A stretch of DNA of 64,000 nt from Caulobacter sp. Its GTDB lineage: Bacteria > Pseudomonadota > Alphaproteobacteria > Caulobacterales > Caulobacteraceae. The notes under the pieces were generated by a model that saw nothing but the letters and a program-made list of their open reading frames with translations, searched no databases and was not told where the DNA came from. The translations under genes and the position numbers were made by a program. Where the stretch lies: positions 62,001 through 126,000 of the forward strand of contig NZ_JAGIBH010000010.1 of the NCBI RefSeq assembly GCF_017744445.1. The letters run 5' to 3'. Below, in pieces: positions 31,094-39,095 of the stretch (position 1 is the stretch's first letter; each line of letters starts with the position of its first letter).

Positions 31094-32565
31094 GCGCCGC
31101 GCCGAACAAGGTCGTGGTTGTGGGCCGCGACGCCCCGCTGTGGCTGTCCGCCGCCGTCCTGCGCGCGGCGCTGGAGCCGGGCGGCGTGGCGGTCACGGCG
31201 GTGGAGCTGCCAAGCCGCCTGACCGCCGCCAGCGTCCACGCGACTCTGCCGGCGCTGGAGGCCCTTCACAACCTGCTGGGCCTGGACGAGTCCGCGTTGA
31301 TGCGGAGCGTCGGCGGGACCTTCTCGCTGGGCGGCAATTTCACCGATCTGACGGGGCAGGCACCGGCCTTCTTCCACGCTCACGGCGCACACGGCGCGCC
31401 GATCGACGGCCGCGACTTCTTCCCGTTCTGGCTGAAGGCGCGAGGCCTGGGCCTCAATGCCGAGTTCGCCGATTTCTCGCTGATGGCCGCCGCCGCCAAG
31501 CACGGCCGGTTCGTGATGCCGGACGAGGAGACGGAAATCTTCGGCCGCGCCGACTACGGCTACCACCTGCCGGCCCTGGCCTATGCCGGCGCGCTGAAGA
31601 GCCTGGCTGTCCGGCGCGGCGTCGAGGCGCACCAGGCGCTGGAGGTCACGGTCGAGCGCACTGCGGCTGGCGACGTCACCGCCATTGGCATCGGCGAAGG
31701 CCGGCGCATCGCGGGGGACCTCTTTGTCGACCTCGAAGGCCTGGTCGACAGTCCGCGCGAGGCCTGGAGCTTCCCGGCCGACCGGATCCTGACCGCCCTG
31801 GCGCCGGCCTTCCCGTCGATCCCGGCCTATGCCGAGACCCGCGCGTGGGCGCGCGGCTGGACGGCCCTGCATCCGGCCCAGACCGCGACGCATATCGTTC
31901 AAGTCTATGCATCCGATCTGTGTACCGATGAGGAGGCGTTGCAGGCCGCCAGCGCCGCTTCGGGCCTGCCGGTCCGGGACATCTCGGTGCGCGCCTTCGC
32001 GCCTGGCCGACGTCTCGCGGCCTGGGACCGCAACGTCGTCGCCATCGGCGAGGCGGCCTGCGTATTTGATCCACTGCACGGGGTCGACCTGCACGCGGTG
32101 CAGATGGGTCTGGTGCAGCTCCTGGCCCTGTTCCCGGTCTCGGGCGACTGGACCTGGGAGCAGGGCGCCTACAACAAGGCCATGGCCGAGCAGTTCGAGC
32201 GGGTGCGCGACTTCCAGCAACTGCACTATGCGGTCAACGGCTACGGCGCCTCGGACTTCTGGACCCGCGCCCGCCAGGCGCCGGTCTCGCCGGAACTGGC
32301 CCAGCGCATCGTCCTGTTCCGTGCGCGTGGCGAGATCGCGCCGTTCGAGCACGACAGCTTCTCCAACGACAGCTGGCGGGCGGTATTTGTTGGCCATGGC
32401 GTGACGCCTGACAGCCACGCCCCGATGATCGACGCGACCTCGCCCGAGCTGATGAAGCACGAGTTCCGGCGGATCCTGACCTTCATCAAGGACCAGGTCG
32501 AACGCCAGCCGACCCACGACCTCTATCTCGAAAGCTTCTGCGGCCGGGAGCCCGTCCATGGATAG
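31090..32565 (+). CDS. Degenerate Trp-halogenase paralogue, probably inactive
   Basis: The 491-residue protein aligns from end to end with the preceding one but has lost the key residues. The FAD loop is VGRDAPLW instead of GGGTAGW. Residue 79 is serine (GTFSLG) where the active protein has lysine. No WxWxIP motif is visible. The C-terminal part (NVVAIGEAACVFDPLHGVDLHAVQ ... HDSFSNDSWRAVFVGHGV) is still well conserved, so this is a maintained gene, not a decaying one. It may be a partner subunit or binding protein for the active enzyme (inferred). Start and stop overlap both neighbours. Confidence 0.82.
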   Translation: MSAAPNKVVVVGRDAPLWLSAAVLRAALEPGGVAVTAVELPSRLTAASVHATLPALEALHNLLGLDESALMRSVGGTFSLGGNFTDLTGQAPAFFHAHGAHGAPIDGRDFFPFWLKARGLGLNAEFADFSLMAAAAKHGRFVMPDEETEIFGRADYGYHLPALAYAGALKSLAVRRGVEAHQALEVTVERTAAGDVTAIGIGEGRRIAGDLFVDLEGLVDSPREAWSFPADRILTALAPAFPSIPAYAETRAWARGWTALHPAQTATHIVQVYASDLCTDEEALQAASAASGLPVRDISVRAFAPGRRLAAWDRNVVAIGEAACVFDPLHGVDLHAVQMGLVQLLALFPVSGDWTWEQGAYNKAMAEQFERVRDFQQLHYAVNGYGASDFWTRARQAPVSPELAQRIVLFRARGEIAPFEHDSFSNDSWRAVFVGHGVTPDSHAPMIDATSPELMKHEFRRILTFIKDQVERQPTHDLYLESFCGREPVHG

Positions 32566-33598
32566 TGGTCTCTCGATCGACCCAGCGCTGAGCCCGGAAG
32601 CCCTGCCGCGCGTGGCCGCTGTCGCGGCGCCGACGCCGGAAGGCTTCGAGCGCATCGTCGCGGCCGAGGCTCCGGTGGTGATCAAGGGCCTGGTCGAGGC
32701 CTGGCCGGCCCTGGCCGCCGGGCGCTCGCCGGGGACGATGAACGCCTATCTCAAGGCCATGGACAGCGGCCTGCCCGGCCCGGTCATGGAGGCCCCGGCC
32801 TCGACCAACGGCTGGTACGCCTACGGCCCGGACATGCGCGAGTTCAGCTTCTCCAAACGCAACGCCGGCATCAGCCAGACGCTTGACCGCATCGAGGCGC
32901 TGCTGGGTCAGAAGGACGCGCCGTTCGTCGCCATCCAGATGCTGCCGCTGGCCACGCACATGCCCGAGTTCGTGCGCCAGAACCCAATGCCACTGGTGTC
33001 GCCCAAGGTCATGCCGCGCCTGTGGGTCGGCGGGCCGCTGCGGACCCAGACCCACAACGACCGCGACCACAACCTGGCCTGCGTGCTCGCCGGCCGCCGC
33101 CGCTTCGTGCTCTATCCGCCCGAGCAGGTGTCGAACCTCTATGTCGGCCCGCTGGAGAACCCGCCGCCGCTATCGCTGGTCGACCCGGAGGTCCCGGACC
33201 TGGTCCGCTTCCCCCGCTATCGCGACGCCTATGCCGCCGCCCGGGTGGCGTGGCTGGAGCCGGGCGACGCGCTCTTCATGCCCAAGCACTGGTGGCACCA
33301 CGTCACCTCGCTCGAGCCCTACAACGCCATGGTCAACTACTGGTGGGGCGATACGGCCGTGGGGCTGGAGCGGCCGGTCGACGTCTTCCAGATCGCCTTG
33401 CTGGCTCTGAAGGATCTGCCCGAAGGCGAGAAGGCCTACTGGCGCGAGATGTTCGCGACCTATGTCTTCGGCGATCGGGGCGAGGCGACGGCGCATATCC
33501 CCGAGGCCCTGCGTGGGGCGCTCGGGGCCCTGAGTCACGCCCAGCGCACGGCGCTGAAGCAGCAACTGAAGATGGCCGTGCTGAGGTCGCCGACATGA
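32558..33598 (+). CDS. JmjC/cupin-8 2-oxoglutarate oxygenase-like protein
   Basis: The 346-residue cupin-8 protein (PF13621 type) has a likely iron site H166-x-D168 (QTHNDRDHN) and H247/H248 (PKHWWHHVTS), plus the LAGRRRFVLYPPEQ stretch typical of FIH/JmjC-like hydroxylases. It probably hydroxylates a protein or small molecule using Fe(II) and 2-oxoglutarate; the substrate is unknown. It overlaps the degenerate halogenase by 8 bases and the DUF6445 gene by ATGA, making a four-gene translationally coupled block. Confidence 0.88.
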   Translation: MDSGLSIDPALSPEALPRVAAVAAPTPEGFERIVAAEAPVVIKGLVEAWPALAAGRSPGTMNAYLKAMDSGLPGPVMEAPASTNGWYAYGPDMREFSFSKRNAGISQTLDRIEALLGQKDAPFVAIQMLPLATHMPEFVRQNPMPLVSPKVMPRLWVGGPLRTQTHNDRDHNLACVLAGRRRFVLYPPEQVSNLYVGPLENPPPLSLVDPEVPDLVRFPRYRDAYAAARVAWLEPGDALFMPKHWWHHVTSLEPYNAMVNYWWGDTAVGLERPVDVFQIALLALKDLPEGEKAYWREMFATYVFGDRGEATAHIPEALRGALGALSHAQRTALKQQLKMAVLRSPT

Positions 33599-34311
33599 CC
33601 CTGGCCACCGCTGTTAGGCCCCTGCTGCTGGGGCCCAATATTAGCGTCCGCCTGCGCAAGGTTGGCCAGGAGCAGCAGCCGTTGCTGATCGTCGACGATG
33701 TGCTGGCCGATCCGTGGGCGATGGTCGACGCCGCCCGCGCCGCCGACTTCTATCGGCCGTCGCACACGAACTACCCTGGCCTGAACGCTAACCTGCCCGA
33801 GGCCTACTACCGCACCGTGGTCACGGCCCTGCGCGGCCCCATCGAGGCGGCGTTCGGGGTGAAGGCCAGCGCGGTGCTGAAGTTCTTCGGCTTCTTCGCC
33901 CTGGCCACCACGCCGGTCGAGCGCGCCAAGCCGGTGCAGACCCTCCCGCACCTGGACGGCCCCGATCCCAACCGCCTAGCCATGGTCCACTACTTCTGCC
34001 AGGGCGACTTCGGCGGCACGGGCTTCTTCCGCCATGCGGCCACCGGCTTCGAGTCCGTCGATGGGTCTCGCATCGACGCCTACGCCACTGCGCTCGAGGC
34101 CGAGTTGGCGCAAGAGCGGACGAGCTTCGCCGGCGCCGACACCCCCGGCTACGACCTGATCGACCAGGCCGAGCCCGTCTTCAACCGGCTGATCGTCTAT
34201 CGCGGCCATGTCCTGCACGCGGGCCTCTTGGGCCGGGGCGGCGGGGCGGCTGATCCCGCCACGGGGCGGCTTACGGCCAACGGCTTCATCGAGGCGGTCG
34301 ACACCGGATAG
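33595..34311 (+). CDS. DUF6445 family protein, possible 2OG-like jelly roll
   Basis: A 238-residue protein of the DUF6445 type. The spacing of H119-x-D121 (LPHLDGPD), H205/H208 (YRGHVLHAG) and R225 (GRLTANGF) is what an Fe(II)/2OG dioxygenase fold would show, so it may be a second oxygenase in this operon. The ATG at 33595 overlaps the previous stop; the open frame upstream is overlap only. Known homologues lie beside halogenase-like and cupin-8 genes in receptor loci, with no proven function. Confidence 0.78.
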   Translation: MTLATAVRPLLLGPNISVRLRKVGQEQQPLLIVDDVLADPWAMVDAARAADFYRPSHTNYPGLNANLPEAYYRTVVTALRGPIEAAFGVKASAVLKFFGFFALATTPVERAKPVQTLPHLDGPDPNRLAMVHYFCQGDFGGTGFFRHAATGFESVDGSRIDAYATALEAELAQERTSFAGADTPGYDLIDQAEPVFNRLIVYRGHVLHAGLLGRGGGAADPATGRLTANGFIEAVDTG

Positions 34312-34386
34312 CGCCCGCCTCCTCACCCGACCTCTATCCGATCTTCGTCCGGCGCGGGCAATCCGGCGCGCGCCAACCTTGCGTTC

Positions 34387-34446
34387 GGCTGGATCCGTCC
34401 AGCCCCAGTCCTCCCCCTGCGCCTCCGGCTCCGATCCTGCGGAGCC
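34387..34446 (+). promoter_or_regulatory. Two hairpins in the leader of the GH97 gene
   Basis: The 165-base gap 34312-34476 contains two perfect 7-bp stems: GGCTGGA / TCCAGCC (34387-34404) and GGCTCCG / CGGAGCC (34427-34446). CCCTTTTC lies just after the second. This could be an attenuator or weak terminator separating GH97 from the halogenase block. A TTGCG half-site sits at about 34379. Confidence 0.5.
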
Positions 34447-34476
34447 GGGGCGCCCTTTTCGAAGAAAGACCGTTCG

Positions 34477-36495
34477 ATGAGCTTCCGAACCCTGGCCCTG
34501 CTGGCCGCCCTGGCCTCGCCGGCGATCGCTCAGGCCGCGGAACGCGAGTGCGCCCAGTCGCCGGGCAAGGTGATCGAGGTGTGCGTCTTCACCCGGGACG
34601 GCCAGGCCTTCTACGAGGTGAGCAAGGGCGGCAAGGTGGTGCTGGCTCCGGCGGCGATGGGCCTGACCTTCGCCGGCGAGGCGCAGGCGCGCTTTTCGGC
34701 GATCACCGCCGCCAAGCGCTCGGCCAGCGACACGACCTGGGAGCAGCCCTGGGGCGAACAGCGGGTCATCCGCGACAACCATTCCGAGCTGACCGTCTCG
34801 CTGGCCGGCGACACGCCGCTGAACCGCAGCGTCGACGTCACCTTCCGCCTGTTCGATGACGGCCTGGGCTTCCGCTACGCCTACACCGCCATCCCGGCCG
34901 GCCAAGCCGTGGCGGTCACCGACGACCGCACCGAGTTCAAGCCGGTCGGCGCCTATGACGCTTGGTGGTACGAGGCCTTGGGCCAGGAGCGCGACGAGTA
35001 CCTCTACAAGCAGACCGACGCTCGCCGCGTCACCCTGGCGGAGACGCCGCTGACCATGCGCGAAAAGGGTGGCTTGCACCTCTCCATCCACGAGGCGGCG
35101 CTGATCGACTTCCCGTCGATGCTGTTGGCTGGCAATGGGGCCGGAACCTACAAGGCCAAGCTGATGCCGTGGCAGGACGGGACCCTGGCCAGGAAGACCG
35201 GCGCCTTCACCACGCCTTGGCGCACCGTGCTGATCGGCGACAACGCCGGCGCCCTTGCCGACAGCCGTATCGAACTGAACCTCAACGAGCCCAGCAAGCT
35301 CGCCGACACCTCGTGGATCAAGCCGGGCAAATATGTCGGCATCTGGTGGGAGATGCACCTGCAGCGGTCGACCTGGGGCAGCGGTCCGATCCACGGCGCG
35401 ACCACCGACAACACCAAGCGCTATATCGACTTCGCCGCCAAGTACGGCTTCGACGGCGTGCTGGTCGAGGGCTGGAACAAGGGCTGGGACGGTGACTGGA
35501 TCAGCAACGGCGAGAAGTTCAGCTTCACCCAGAGCTATCCGGACTTCGACATCAAGGCGGTCACCGACTACAGCCGCTCCAAGGGCGTCAAGCTGATCGG
35601 TCACAACGAGACCGCTGGCGCGGTGCCCAACTACGAGGCCCAGCTGGAAGACGCCATGAAGCTCTACGAGAGCGTCGGCGTCAGCCAGGTCAAGACCGGC
35701 TATGTCCGCCACAGCGGCACCATCGTCGACCAGGACGGCCAGCAGCAGTGGTTCGCCGGCCAGTACATGGTGCGCCACAACCTGCACGTCGCCGAGGTGG
35801 CCGCTCGCCACAAGATCTCGATCGACGCCCACGAGCCGGTCAAGGACACCGGTCTGCGCCGCACCTGGCCCAACATGCTAAGCCGCGAAGGCGCGCGCGG
35901 CCAGGAATTCAACGCTTGGGGCGATCCGACTAACCCGCCCGAGCACACGGTGATCATCCCGTTCACCCGCATGCTGGCCGGGCCGATGGACTTCACGCCG
36001 GGCGTCTTTGACGTGGTCCACGGCAAGACCGAGCTGACCCGCCGCGGCCAGTCGACCATCGCCACCCAGCTGGCCCTGTACGTCGTGCTCTACAGCCCGA
36101 TCCACATGGCCGCCGACCTGCCGGAGAACTATGAGACCCGTCCGGACGCCTTCCAGTTCATCCGCGACGTGCCGACCGACTGGGAGACGTCGAAGACCCT
36201 GCAGGGCCAGGTCGGCGACTATGTCGTGGTTGCTCGCCAGCAGCGCGGAGCCAAGGACTGGTTCCTGGGCGCCCTGACCGACGAACAGCCCCGCAGGCTG
36301 AGCCAGAAGCTGGACTTCCTGACCGCCGGCAAGCGCTATGAGGCCCAGATCTATCGTGACGGGCCCTGGGCCGACTTCCGCACCAATCCTGGCGCCCTGA
36401 CGGTCGAAAAGAAGATTGTCACCGCAAAGGACAGCCTGGACCTGGACATGGCCCCCGGCGGCGGCGCGGCGATCCGGTTCAAAATCCTGGACTGA
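34477..36495 (+). CDS. Alpha-glucosidase, family GH97 (SusB-like, inverting type)
   Basis: A 672-residue secreted or periplasmic enzyme with a signal peptide (cleaved after residue 20, AQA|AER). It has an N-terminal beta-sandwich domain, a catalytic barrel (IWWEMHLQRSTWG, FDGVLVEGWNKGWDGDW) and a C-terminal beta domain. The carboxylates of the inverting SusB branch are conserved: HNET (about residue 377) and DAHEPVKDTGLRRTWPN (about 452), with GPMDFTPGVFD downstream. It should hydrolyse alpha-glucosides imported by the TonB receptor. It is the last gene of the carbohydrate locus. Confidence 0.93.
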   Translation: MSFRTLALLAALASPAIAQAAERECAQSPGKVIEVCVFTRDGQAFYEVSKGGKVVLAPAAMGLTFAGEAQARFSAITAAKRSASDTTWEQPWGEQRVIRDNHSELTVSLAGDTPLNRSVDVTFRLFDDGLGFRYAYTAIPAGQAVAVTDDRTEFKPVGAYDAWWYEALGQERDEYLYKQTDARRVTLAETPLTMREKGGLHLSIHEAALIDFPSMLLAGNGAGTYKAKLMPWQDGTLARKTGAFTTPWRTVLIGDNAGALADSRIELNLNEPSKLADTSWIKPGKYVGIWWEMHLQRSTWGSGPIHGATTDNTKRYIDFAAKYGFDGVLVEGWNKGWDGDWISNGEKFSFTQSYPDFDIKAVTDYSRSKGVKLIGHNETAGAVPNYEAQLEDAMKLYESVGVSQVKTGYVRHSGTIVDQDGQQQWFAGQYMVRHNLHVAEVAARHKISIDAHEPVKDTGLRRTWPNMLSREGARGQEFNAWGDPTNPPEHTVIIPFTRMLAGPMDFTPGVFDVVHGKTELTRRGQSTIATQLALYVVLYSPIHMAADLPENYETRPDAFQFIRDVPTDWETSKTLQGQVGDYVVVARQQRGAKDWFLGALTDEQPRRLSQKLDFLTAGKRYEAQIYRDGPWADFRTNPGALTVEKKIVTAKDSLDLDMAPGGGAAIRFKILD

Positions 36496-36582
36496 CCGGC
36501 TTGGAACTATAGTTTTTACGCAACACGTCGTTCATCGATCCTCCAAAGCAATTGTCGGGCGGCTCGGGGCTCTGTAAGCAGG

Positions 36583-36612
36583 CGCCTTGTTGGTCGCCCG
36601 ACGAGGCGTTTT
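36583..36612 (+). terminator. Terminator-like hairpin before the polysaccharide operon
   Basis: An 8-bp stem (CGCCTTGT / ACGAGGCG, one wobble) with a 10-nt loop is followed by TTTT. It ends right at the GGAAGG ribosome site of the permease gene. A competing 8-bp pairing (GTCGGGCG / CGCCCGAC) overlaps it, so it could also act as an attenuator. A TTACGCAACA site lies at about 36515. Confidence 0.6.
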
Positions 36613-36624
36613 GGAAGGTTTCGA

Positions 36625-37416
36625 ATGCCGAGTCCCGTGATGGCGGCGCTCAAGGATGTGGGAGACGGGATCCGTCTCGCGCCCCTGTGGTGGCGGCTCG
36701 GCCTGGACCAGACGGCCTCGCGCTTCCAGCGCTCGATCCTGGGTCCGTTCTGGATGGCCTGCAACCTGCTGGTCGTCGCCTTCGCCCTGGCCTTCCTGGT
36801 CAGCGCCATGATGGGCGCGGACATCATGGGCAGCTATCCGCAGGTGGTGGCGGGCCTTCTGGCCTGGTCGCTGGTCGGCACGGCCATGGCCGAGTCCCAG
36901 GCGATCTTCCTCTACAATGCCGGCCTGATGCAGAACCAGCGCCTGCCGCTCAGCTTCTACGTCTTCCTGCACGTGCAGAAGGCCGCGACGAACTTCCTTT
37001 TCCAGGCCATCGCCTTCTGGGCGATGATGCTGATCATGGGGCGGTTCGTCATGCCGCACTGGACGCTGATCCCGGCGGTCGTAGTGATGTTGCTGATCGT
37101 GGGCCTGCAGGGCTTCGTCATCGCCATCCCGTCGACCCGCTTCCGCGACGTGGCCTACATGATGAGCTACGTCGTCCAGCTGTTGTTCTACGTGACGCCT
37201 GTGTTCTGGCTGGCGACCAATGTCAGCGCCAAGCATCGCTGGGTGGTCGAGCTGAACCCGTTCACCCACCAGGTGGAACTGCTCCGCGCTCCGCTGACCG
37301 GCCATGCGCCAGCCCTCATCGACTGGTACTGGACCCTGGGCGCCGTCGGTGTTCTCGCCGTCATCGCCTTCACGCTGCTGGCCTTGTTCCGCAAACGCGT
37401 GGTCTTCTGGCTGTAG
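36625..37416 (+). CDS. ABC-2 polysaccharide export permease (Wzm type)
   Basis: A 263-residue inner-membrane protein with six predicted helices, including GPFWMACNLLVVAFALAFLV and VQLLFYVTPVFWLATNV. The family marker RSILGPFW lies near residue 35 and ELNPFTHQVELLRAPL in the last third. It forms the channel that moves a lipid-linked polysaccharide across the inner membrane with the ATPase encoded next. The ATG at 36625 has GGAAGG in place; the longer open frame upstream is not coding. Confidence 0.9.
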   Translation: MPSPVMAALKDVGDGIRLAPLWWRLGLDQTASRFQRSILGPFWMACNLLVVAFALAFLVSAMMGADIMGSYPQVVAGLLAWSLVGTAMAESQAIFLYNAGLMQNQRLPLSFYVFLHVQKAATNFLFQAIAFWAMMLIMGRFVMPHWTLIPAVVVMLLIVGLQGFVIAIPSTRFRDVAYMMSYVVQLLFYVTPVFWLATNVSAKHRWVVELNPFTHQVELLRAPLTGHAPALIDWYWTLGAVGVLAVIAFTLLALFRKRVVFWL

Positions 37417-37425
37417 GAGCAGGCG

Positions 37426-38178
37426 ATGACGCACCGGATCACGCTGAACAACGTCGACCTCGACTACTTCGTCTACAGCCTGCGCTCGCAGTCGCTGCGC
37501 AGCGCCGTGTTCAATCTCGCGGTGGGCGGCAAGATGTACAAGGCCGCCGGCGACGTCGCCGCGGTCAAGGCGCTGCACGACATCAGCCTGGACATCGTCG
37601 AGGGCGACCGCATCGCCTTGGTGGGCCACAACGGCTCGGGCAAGACGACCCTGCTCAAGGTCATCGCCGGCATCTATCACCCCACGCGCGGCGACCTGAA
37701 GATCGACGGCGACATCACCTCGATGATCGCCATCAATGCGGGCCTCGACATGGAGGCCACCGGTCTTCGCAACATCCACAAGCTGGGCATGATGCGCCGG
37801 CTGTCGCGCAAGACGATCGACAGCCGCGTCGAGGCGATCGCCGAGTTCTCGGGCCTGGGCGACTTTCTCCATTTGCCGGTGCGCACCTATTCGGCCGGCA
37901 TGCAGGCGCGCCTGATGTTCGCCGTGGCCACCGAGTTCGAGGCCGACATCCTGGTGCTGGACGAGTGGCTCAGCGCCGGCGACGCCGCCTTCGTGCAGAA
38001 GGCCGCCGACCGCATGCACCAGATGGTCGAGGACGCCAAGATCGTGGTCCTGGCCACCCACGACCACGACCTGGTGCGCCGGGTCTGTAACCGCGTCTGC
38101 GAACTGCAGGGCGGCCGTATCGCCTTCCTGGGCACCACCGAGGAATGGTTGGCTTACAAGGAATCCCAGGCCGCATGA
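37426..38178 (+). CDS. ABC polysaccharide export ATPase (Wzt/KpsT type)
   Basis: The 250-residue ATPase has Walker A GHNGSGKTT (67-75), the signature SAGMQARL, Walker B ILVLDEWLSAGD and an H-loop (THDHDL). It lacks the C-terminal carbohydrate-binding domain seen in longer Wzt proteins, so chain-end recognition is unlikely here. It starts 10 bases after the permease gene and its stop overlaps the methyltransferase ATG. Confidence 0.92.
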   Translation: MTHRITLNNVDLDYFVYSLRSQSLRSAVFNLAVGGKMYKAAGDVAAVKALHDISLDIVEGDRIALVGHNGSGKTTLLKVIAGIYHPTRGDLKIDGDITSMIAINAGLDMEATGLRNIHKLGMMRRLSRKTIDSRVEAIAEFSGLGDFLHLPVRTYSAGMQARLMFAVATEFEADILVLDEWLSAGDAAFVQKAADRMHQMVEDAKIVVLATHDHDLVRRVCNRVCELQGGRIAFLGTTEEWLAYKESQAA

Positions 38179-39095
38179 CCGACACCGTTCGCCGTATCGC
38201 GCACGAAGACCTCAAGGGCGTGGCCGCCGACGTGTGGCTGGCGCGCCTGAAGCGTTCGGTCGCCGAGCGGGTCCAGGGTGGCGTGCTCTATCCCGACTTC
38301 CCGTCGGCCGAGATCCAGCGCCAGTTCGTCGGCTCGGCCTATGAGGACGCCCTGGACGAGGCCGGCCGCTTCTATCGTTTCGCCCAGGAGAGCATGGGCG
38401 ATCGCGGCTACAAGCAGTCCAGCGGCAAGGGCTATCTGGACTTCGGCTGCGGCTGGGGCCGCATCGGCCGGTTCTTCCTGCGCGACTTCCAGGCCGACGA
38501 CATCGTCGGGGTCGACATCGATCCGGACATGGTCGCCTTCTGCGCCGGGGCCAATCTGCCCGGCGTGTTCGACACCATCGTCAATGGCCAGCCGCTGCCG
38601 TTCGCCGACGGCCACTTCCGGCTGGTGACGGCCTATTCGGTCTTCACCCACCTGCCACCGCATCTGTTTCGCGCTTGGCTGGCCGAGCTGATGCGCGTGC
38701 TCGCCCCGGGCGGCCTGCTGGTCTTCACCGTCGAGCCGCCGCGCTTCCTGGACTTCATCGAGGCCGCCGACCCCAATTCCGAGAACGGCTGGCACGTGGC
38801 CCTGTCGGCCTACAAGGACCAGCTGCCGCGCATGCGGGCCGAGCTGGCCCAGGACGGCATCGCCTACCTGCCCTCGGGCGGGGGCGCCTATCGCGAGTCC
38901 GATGTCTATGGCGACACGACCGTGACCGCCAAGTACGTGGCCAAGGAAGCCGCGCCGCACGGCGGCGAGGTGGTGCGCTATATCGACGATCCCGCCCGCT
39001 TCTTCCAGGCGGCGGTGGTCATCCGCAAGCGTGATCCCAACCGCCGGCAAGGCTTCTTCGCGCGGCTGCTGGCCCGTCTTTCGGGCAAGGCATGA
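38175..39095 (+). CDS. Class I SAM-dependent methyltransferase
   Basis: The 306-residue protein has the SAM-binding motif YLDFGCGWGRIGRFF, a conserved acidic residue after the second strand (VGVDIDPDM), and VTAYSVFTHLP and LAPGGLLVFTVEPP. It probably methylates a sugar of the exported polysaccharide or caps the chain; the acceptor is unknown. It is coupled by ATGA overlap on both sides. Confidence 0.87.
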   Translation: MTDTVRRIAHEDLKGVAADVWLARLKRSVAERVQGGVLYPDFPSAEIQRQFVGSAYEDALDEAGRFYRFAQESMGDRGYKQSSGKGYLDFGCGWGRIGRFFLRDFQADDIVGVDIDPDMVAFCAGANLPGVFDTIVNGQPLPFADGHFRLVTAYSVFTHLPPHLFRAWLAELMRVLAPGGLLVFTVEPPRFLDFIEAADPNSENGWHVALSAYKDQLPRMRAELAQDGIAYLPSGGGAYRESDVYGDTTVTAKYVAKEAAPHGGEVVRYIDDPARFFQAAVVIRKRDPNRRQGFFARLLARLSGKA

